Assembly (NCBI GenBank): GCA_028288785.1 | Contig: JAQGHV010000165.1 | Location: forward strand, 1-37,912 | Length of the DNA: 37,912 nucleotides | Source: Rhodospirillales bacterium | Lineage (GTDB): Bacteria > Pseudomonadota > Alphaproteobacteria > Acetobacterales > Acetobacteraceae | Direction: 5' to 3' | In this document: positions 33,015 to 37,912 of the stretch, piece after piece | How positions within the stretch are numbered: position 1 is the first letter of the stretch | How the letters are laid out: each line of letters opens with the position of its first letter | Translations under genes and position numbers: made by a program | The notes under the pieces: generated by a model | Told to the model about the DNA's origin: nothing | The model's input: the letters and a program-made list of their open reading frames with translations, nothing else | The model's database searches: none

Positions 33015-33661
33015 GTTGAGCTGCCCTCGGCCTCTAAATCCGCAACGACGTACCAGCCGGTTTGATGGCGCGGGCGCAAGCAGACGGGGCGGGTTGATGT
33101 CCAAGCCGGTCGCCGGTTGGCGGCGATCGGCATCGGCGCAGTTCATGCCTGGTACCGCACCTCAACGGCACTCTCACTTGACGCGGAGGGGGCCACCGTG
33201 TCGTCCGGCCGCAGATGGTCAGCTCCTCTCGGCGACACGAGGCTGATTTCCCACCGGTGAACAAACGGCAGCAGCAACGTTAGCCAGAGCAAGGTGCCTA
33301 AGCCACGCTCCAGCTTCTCGTCCTCCCCCACCTCGCGATCCACGTGTACTGGGCCTCGTCCACCACCCGACTGAGCAGTTGGTGGTTCTTACGCTCCACC
33401 AGGGTAGCCCCGACTGACGCCATGACCGTTACCAGGCCCGCCTCAAGGCCGCCGAATCCTGCAGCCTGCGCCCGGGATAACCGCGCAAAGGTGAATTGCG
33501 CATTCCTTATTGCATCACGCGTCGCACTCCGGGCCCGACTGAAGCGCCTGCCCGCAACTGCCCGTCCAAGCTGGCGTTGCCGAGCCGCTCGCGACGGCTC
33601 GCTCGCTAGGCTCTTCCTCGAGTGGTGGCGGATCAAATCATCTGCCCCGGCGCGAAAGCGC
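33015..33661. other. Gene-poor stretch, possibly a decayed minus-strand gene
   Basis: About 650 bp without a confident gene. On the minus strand one frame reads EAGLVTVMASVGATLVERKNHQLL and SRVVDEAQYTWIA. A neighbouring frame continues as DREVGEDEKLERGLGTLLWLTLLLPFVHRW, which contains a membrane-helix-like segment. The fit of the two frames near 33340 suggests a frameshifted relic, but I do not recognise the family. The long forward ORF starting at 33344 is mostly the shadow of the oxidase gene. Confidence 0.4.
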
Positions 33662-33865
33662 CTAACCGGAGAGCAAGCGGCCAAGAAAGAGCACCGCGCC
33701 CCACACAAGGATTGCCAGGATCACGAACGCGGTGATCGGGACACTCGCCGCTCCGGGCGGGGTTCGCCACGGGCGTACTGGCTTTCGTTGGCGGCCCTCG
33801 TCGGCCTGTGCAGCCATGGAGCGAGCCGAGCGTCCCACCCGGCTCCAGGAAGGAGGATGGGGCAT
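33662..33865 (-). CDS. Small single-membrane-span protein next to cytochrome oxidase subunit I
   Basis: A 67-aa protein with a basic N-terminal half and one clear C-terminal membrane helix (VPITAFVILAILVWGAVLFLGRLLSG). It begins 9 bp after the oxidase stop on the same strand, with AAGG overlapping that stop region. An internal ATG at 33817 (MAAQADEGRQRK) could also be the start. Small one-helix subunits or assembly factors are common beside heme-copper oxidase genes, so that role is suggested by position and topology, not by sequence identity. Confidence 0.6.
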   Translation of the reverse strand: MPHPPSWSRVGRSARSMAAQADEGRQRKPVRPWRTPPGAASVPITAFVILAILVWGAVLFLGRLLSG

Positions 33866-33874
33866 TGTTCGACC

Positions 33875-35467
33875 TTATTGGATGCGGGGGAGTTCCTCGA
33901 AGGTATGGAAAGGCGGCGGGCTGCTGAGCTGCCATTCGAGGGTCGTGGCGCCTGCGCCCCAAGGGTTGGGCGCCGCGACCTGCCCGCTCCGCAAGGTCCG
34001 GAACATGATCCAGCAGAAGATGAAGAAGGAGATCCACGATATCGCCCCGCCTACCGAGGCGACGAAGTGCCAGCTCCAGAACGGCTCAGGATAGTCCGGG
34101 TAGCGGCGAGGCATCCCCTGGTGGCCAAGGAAGTGCATCGGAAAGAACAGGATGTTTGTGCCGACAAAGAAAGTCCAGAAATGCACCCGGCCCCAGGCTT
34201 CCGGATATTGGCGGCCGCTTATCTTGCCGATCCAGTAGTAAATGCCGGCGAAGATGGCGTAGGCAGCGGCCATCGCCATTACGTAGTGGAAATGGGCCAC
34301 GACGTAGTAGGTGTTGTGCACGATGACGTCGATCCCGGGATTGGCCAGCACGACCCCGGTGACGCCACCGATGGTGAAGGTGAGGATGAAGCCGGCGGCG
34401 AACAGCATCGGCGTGTCCATCTTCAGCGACCCGCCCCACATGGTGGCGGTCCAGGAGAACACTTTGATGCCCGTCGGCACCGCGATGACCATCGTCGCCG
34501 CGGCAAAGTAGGCCCTGGTGTCGACGCTGATGCCTGAGGTGAACATGTGGTGCGCCCAGACCACGAAGCCCACGACGCCGATCGCCACCATGGCATAGGC
34601 CATGCCGAGGTAGCCGAAGACCGGCTTGTTGCTGAAGGTGCTGACCACGTGGCTGATGATGCCAAAGGCCGGCAGGATGACGATGTAGACCTCGGGATGG
34701 CCGAAGAACCAGAACAGGTGCTGGAACAGCACCGGGTCACCACCGCCGGCGGGCTTGAAGAAGGCCGTGCCGAAGTTGCGGTCCGTGATCAGCATGGTCA
34801 CGGCGCCGCCCAGCACCGGCGCCGCCAGTAGCAACAGAAACGACGTAACAAGCAACGACCAGACGAAGAGCGGCATCTTGTGCAGCGTCATACCTGGCGC
34901 ACGCATGTTGAAGATGGTCGTGATGAAGTTGGCGGAACTGAGGATCGAGCTCGCTCCGGCGAGGTGCAGCGAGAACAGCATGCAATCCATCGCCGGTCCC
35001 GAATGGTAGGTATCGTCCGACAGCGGCGGGTAAAGCGTCCAGCCGGCTCCCGCGCCCGACCCAATAAAGGGTGACGCCGTGAGCAAGGCGTAGGCTGGCA
35101 CCAGCAGCCAAAAGGACACGTTGTTCAGGCGGGGAAAGGCCATGTCCGGCGCGCCAATCATGATCGGGACAAACCAGTTGCCGAAGCCGCCAATGAGCGC
35201 CGGCATCACCACGAAGAAAATCATGGTGAGGCCGTGCGTGCTCACCCAGGCATTCCAGGCTTGCCCATCGGCGAAGTACTGCAGCCCCGGCTCAGCCAGC
35301 TCCAGACGCATGAGCATGGACATCGCCACCCCCACGAAGCCCGTGATCCCGGCGAAGATCAGGTAAAGCGTGCCGATGTCCTTGTGGTTCGTGCTGAACA
35401 GCCACCGCGCAGCGAAGCTGAGCTTGTGGTCGTGATGCGCATCGGGGGCGTGGTGAAGAGCGTCCAT
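33875..35467 (-). CDS. ctaD: Cytochrome c oxidase subunit I (aa3-type heme-copper oxidase)
   Basis: A 530-aa, 12-span membrane protein that reduces oxygen at the heme-CuB centre. Visible ligands and channels are the heme a His in [13 protein letters not shown]-channel [24 protein letters not shown], CuB/Glu region [14 protein letters not shown] (His-Tyr crosslink and the channel Glu), CuB pair WAHHMFTSG, and the heme a3/a pair VVAHFHYVM. All are intact. I chose ATG 35467 ([14 protein letters not shown]); the ORF extends to 35590 but with atypical sequence. No subunit II, III, heme-O synthase or CtaG gene is adjacent, so this is an orphan copy needing partners from elsewhere. Confidence 0.93.
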   Translation of the reverse strand: MDALHHAPDAHHDHKLSFAARWLFSTNHKDIGTLYLIFAGITGFVGVAMSMLMRLELAEPGLQYFADGQAWNAWVSTHGLTMIFFVVMPALIGGFGNWFVPIMIGAPDMAFPRLNNVSFWLLVPAYALLTASPFIGSGAGAGWTLYPPLSDDTYHSGPAMDCMLFSLHLAGASSILSSANFITTIFNMRAPGMTLHKMPLFVWSLLVTSFLLLLAAPVLGGAVTMLITDRNFGTAFFKPAGGGDPVLFQHLFWFFGHPEVYIVILPAFGIISHVVSTFSNKPVFGYLGMAYAMVAIGVVGFVVWAHHMFTSGISVDTRAYFAAATMVIAVPTGIKVFSWTATMWGGSLKMDTPMLFAAGFILTFTIGGVTGVVLANPGIDVIVHNTYYVVAHFHYVMAMAAAYAIFAGIYYWIGKISGRQYPEAWGRVHFWTFFVGTNILFFPMHFLGHQGMPRRYPDYPEPFWSWHFVASVGGAISWISFFIFCWIMFRTLRSGQVAAPNPWGAGATTLEWQLSSPPPFHTFEELPRIQ

Positions 35468-35687
35468 AAACTGGCTCCGCGGGGCGATTTTCCATGCAAC
35501 GGAGTAGGAAAAACCCCGTTTCATCCGCCCTCGATTTTCTCGTGCACAATCCCGATAGCCCGCGACCCCTTTTTGAATGCCACGATGCACTTGGCGCCGA
35601 GCGACCAGCCCGTTCAGGCGGCTTGTGCGGGCGAACCACTATCAGGCGGATTCGCGCCGTGGCGGCCGGCGCGGAAAGCGCTCTCCG

Positions 35688-36659
35688 TCAGTCGATGGCG
35701 ATGCGCGCCTCCCGCGCAATGGCCTGCCAGCGGGACGCGCTGGCCGCGACCCAACCATCGTTCGCCTCCCTCGGCACCGCCAATGGCTCCACGTAGGCTG
35801 TGCGCAGACGCTCCGCCGTCTGGGCATTGCGGCTGCGTTCCAAAGCCTCTGTCAGCCGCTCGAGGATAGGCGCGGGGGTGCGCTTGGGGACCGCCAAATT
35901 AAACCAGATGCCGAGCTCATAGCCGTTCAATCCAGCCTCCTGCATCGTTGGAACCTCTGGTAAGGCGCTGGCGCGCCCGCCGGTGGTCACCGCGAGCGGC
36001 AGCAGCGATCCGGCACGGATATGCGCCGTCGAGGTGGCCGTGGTGTCGAAGGCGAAATCCACGTCTTTCGCGAGCATGGCGGCGACCAGCGGCGAAGAGC
36101 CACGATAAGGCACGTGCGTCGCCTCGATCCCCGCCATTCGCAGGAACACGGTGGCCGAGAGATGCGAGGAAGACCCATTGCCAACCGAGCCATAGATCAG
36201 CGGGCGTCGCTTGGCCTCGTCGATCAGGGTCCGCACCGTCGTCGCCTGCACGCGGCTCGGGATGACAGAGAGGACGTTGGCGACTTCGCCGATGGTACCG
36301 AGGCTCGTGAAGTCGCGCACTGCATCCACACCGGAGCTCGCATACAGGATCGGGTTCACGCCAAACAAGGCAGTGGTGCCGAACAGGATCGTGTGGCCGT
36401 CTGCCTCGGCCTGTGCAGCGGCTTGCGTGCCGATGTTGCCGCCGGCTCCGGCGCGGTTTTCGATCACGACGGGCTGCCCGAGCTCGCGCCCGAGTGGATC
36501 GGCAATGATGCGGGCGACGATGTCGTTCACTCCGCCAGGCGGATAAGTGACGATGATGCGGATCGGCCGGCTCGCCTGCCAGCCCTGGGCGTGGATGGCA
36601 GGCGCAGAGAGAAGCAGCCCAAAGCTCGCCAGGGCGGCGCGGCGTGTCGCTGTGATCAT
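35688..36659 (-). CDS. TctC/Bug-family substrate-binding protein (3)
   Basis: A 323-aa periplasmic binding protein with a signal peptide (MITATRRAALASFGLLLSAPAIHA). The Bug signature reads ASRPIRIIVTYPPGGVNDIVARIIADPLGRELGQPVVIENRAGAGGNIGTQAAAQAEADGHTILFG, with THVPYRGSSPLVAAMLAKDVDFAFD and RASALPEVPTMQEAG following. The start is supported by AGGAAAT about ten bases upstream; the upstream extension to 36734 is not signal-like. It stands alone between the oxidase and the DUF707 gene, so its ligand has no contextual clue. Confidence 0.93.
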   Translation of the reverse strand: MITATRRAALASFGLLLSAPAIHAQGWQASRPIRIIVTYPPGGVNDIVARIIADPLGRELGQPVVIENRAGAGGNIGTQAAAQAEADGHTILFGTTALFGVNPILYASSGVDAVRDFTSLGTIGEVANVLSVIPSRVQATTVRTLIDEAKRRPLIYGSVGNGSSSHLSATVFLRMAGIEATHVPYRGSSPLVAAMLAKDVDFAFDTTATSTAHIRAGSLLPLAVTTGGRASALPEVPTMQEAGLNGYELGIWFNLAVPKRTPAPILERLTEALERSRNAQTAERLRTAYVEPLAVPREANDGWVAASASRWQAIAREARIAID

Positions 36660-36941
36660 GGTCGTCTGATTTCCTGCTCGGTTGATCCGCGCTTGTTGAG
36701 CCGTCATCGGCGGGTGAGGTCTGCAAGACAGCATGATCGGCCGATTCGCTGGCGTGACGTCAAGCCGAACTAACCCGTAGCCGAAATGCGGCGGTCAGGG
36801 CAGCTTCAGCGAACTGAGCGTCGCCGTCGGCGGTCACGCGGCGCTGGGTCGGGAATCTTGCACGAGGTAAGTGGCGCCGGCGTCAACCAAAGCGCGCATC
36901 AACACCCGCCGGGCGGAACTACCGTCGCTCCGGCCGCCCGC

Positions 36942-37820
36942 TCATGAGCCGGCCTTCGCCCGAGATCCGGGGCCCGACGGCAACCCGGAGACCGGGTAGG
37001 GCGAATCCGAGAACAGGCATTGCTGCTGATCGAACAACCAGCGCAGGGCGCTGGGATTTTCGTCGAAGAGGTACTGCCATCCGCGCACGAGCTTCACGAG
37101 GAGCTCCTCCGGGGTCATTGAGGCTTCTCGGAGGTCGGACCCAATCCCCGCGAAGGTCACCAGGCGTTGGCCGCACTCAAACTTGGCGAGGATGTCGTCC
37201 GACTCCTGCATCACGCGGCGGGTCAGATCCGAGTCCTTGAACCCACCAACGGGACGCGTGTGCACCACCGACACCCCGTCGATGATGCCGATCCGCTCGT
37301 AGCCGAGGATCTTCGGCCAAGCGGAATCGAGGCCGAAGCCCCATCCCGTGGCCGAGAGCGCGAAGGTGGGAAGGAGCTCCTCGAGAGTCGCCCGGCGGAA
37401 GCAGGGGATCATGATCTCTATGAAACCAACCCGCCTTGCGAAGAAGCTCGGGTTTCGCATCGCGATGAAGTGCGCATAATGCGAGGTTTCGTGGAGGGCC
37501 GGCGCGAAGAGATGAAAATCAAGCGCGCGCCCGACCTCGAACATCTTCGAAATAGCATCCTGTCCGGCGAGGATGTCGTCATCGGGAAGCCAGACCTGGT
37601 CGTAGTCACGCCAGCCGGGCCATGTGTTCAGCAGCTCCGTCAGGCCGGTCCATTTCGGGCCAGGGATGACGTCACCAATCTGGCAATCCAGGTCCTCCTG
37701 CGGCCCGATCTCTTCGAATGGACAAAGGTATAGGTCCCAGTCTCGCGCCTTGCCTGCATCGATCCAGCAGCGGTGAAGCGATTTCCGGCCAACCCGGGCG
37801 ATGACGAGAGAGCGGCTCAT
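36942..37820 (-). CDS. DUF707-family protein, possible glycosyltransferase-like
   Basis: A 292-aa soluble protein. The start SRSLVIARVGRKSLHRCWI, the YDQVWLPDDDIL block and WGFGLDSAWPKILG are typical of DUF707, a family found near polysaccharide and glycan genes. The DDD motif recalls the metal/nucleotide-sugar site of GT-A folds, but activity is unproven. Other blocks include HETSHYAHFIAMRNP and IDGVSVVHTRPVGG. GGAGG four bases upstream supports the start. Its ATG may overlap the stop of a gene entering from the right edge (ATGA). Confidence 0.85.
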   Translation of the reverse strand: MSRSLVIARVGRKSLHRCWIDAGKARDWDLYLCPFEEIGPQEDLDCQIGDVIPGPKWTGLTELLNTWPGWRDYDQVWLPDDDILAGQDAISKMFEVGRALDFHLFAPALHETSHYAHFIAMRNPSFFARRVGFIEIMIPCFRRATLEELLPTFALSATGWGFGLDSAWPKILGYERIGIIDGVSVVHTRPVGGFKDSDLTRRVMQESDDILAKFECGQRLVTFAGIGSDLREASMTPEELLVKLVRGWQYLFDENPSALRWLFDQQQCLFSDSPYPVSGLPSGPGSRAKAGS

Positions 37821-37912
37821 GAAGCCTCCGAAAACTGGTCGAACCCGCCGGCTGCATGCCCCGCAGCTTGCCTATCTGCGCGAACACTGCATCCACCCCG
37901 GCTTCCGCCGAC
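37817..37912 (-). CDS. Possible C-terminal end of an upstream gene (partial)
   Basis: On the minus strand a frame enters from the right edge and ends in TGA overlapping the DUF707 ATG as ATGA, the arrangement used by several operons in this window. The visible 31 residues (ending AGGFDQFSEAS) are Gly/Ala-rich and identify no family. The other frames here are also open, so the call is weak. Confidence 0.3.
   Translation of the reverse strand, partial: VGGSRGGCSVRADRQAAGHAAGGFDQFSEAS

Noticed and set aside
33344-34537. 397-aa plus-strand ORF
   Set aside because: Most of it is antisense to the oxidase subunit I gene; the remainder is Arg/Pro-rich without a ribosome-binding site.
36660-36941. 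Possible gene remnant between TctC (3) and DUF707 (minus-strand peptide LMRALVDAGATYLVQDSRPSAA)
   Set aside because: Only about 22 codons look protein-like, with no start, no motif and no supporting homology that I can name.
37819-37912. Plus-strand ATG frame MKPPKTGRTRRLHAPQLAYLREHC running off the right edge
   Set aside because: It overlaps the well-supported DUF707 start on the opposite strand, has no Shine-Dalgarno of its own and is too short to judge.

Overview
The window is GC-rich, densely packed bacterial DNA. Protein content and gene order suggest an alphaproteobacterium, most likely a Roseomonas-like member of the Acetobacteraceae. The grounds are three orphan TctC/Bug-type solute-binding proteins, a CarA subunit with an N-terminal helix-turn-helix, a trxB next to LysR and Lrp genes, and a caspase/Ser-Thr kinase signalling cluster. 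This placement is inference. No tRNA, rRNA, CRISPR array, insertion sequence or prophage was seen. LAYOUT. (1) 1-4910: tail of an NAD-dependent epimerase/dehydratase-like gene, an alpha/beta hydrolase, a SAM methyltransferase, a decayed class A beta-lactamase pseudogene, a LysR regulator, thioredoxin reductase, and a divergent Lrp/AsnC regulator. (2) 5033-14145: a probable single long minus-strand operon: carA (with fused HTH), SDR oxidoreductase, secreted hypothetical protein, LysE exporter, three tiny membrane proteins, carB, greA, threonine ammonia-lyase. Two perfect palindromes lie directly upstream of the HTH-carA start. (3) 14296-14751: yqeY, divergent from carA. (4) 14748-18186: a three-gene signalling operon of a pseudo-caspase with peptidoglycan-binding domain, a membrane c-heme (DUF3365-like) HAMP sensor and a Ser/Thr kinase. 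(5) 18416-32206: a catabolic island. It holds TctC plus a two-subunit molybdenum hydroxylase; a cupin; a 66-aa protein; a dihydropyrimidinase/hydantoinase translationally coupled to a CobW-family GTPase; and TctC-HyuA-HyuB-TPP enzyme. Together these look like uptake and breakdown of a small N-heterocycle or cyclic amide, but the substrate cannot be read from sequence. (6) 32207-37912: gene-poor stretches with a small lipoprotein, an orphan cytochrome oxidase subunit I followed by a one-TM miniprotein, a third TctC, and a DUF707 protein. MOST INTERESTING. The two best leads are the possible autoregulatory HTH-CarA fusion with its adjacent double palindrome, and the heme-sensor/kinase/pseudo-caspase operon. 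The CobW-coupled hydantoinase island and the beta-lactamase relic follow.
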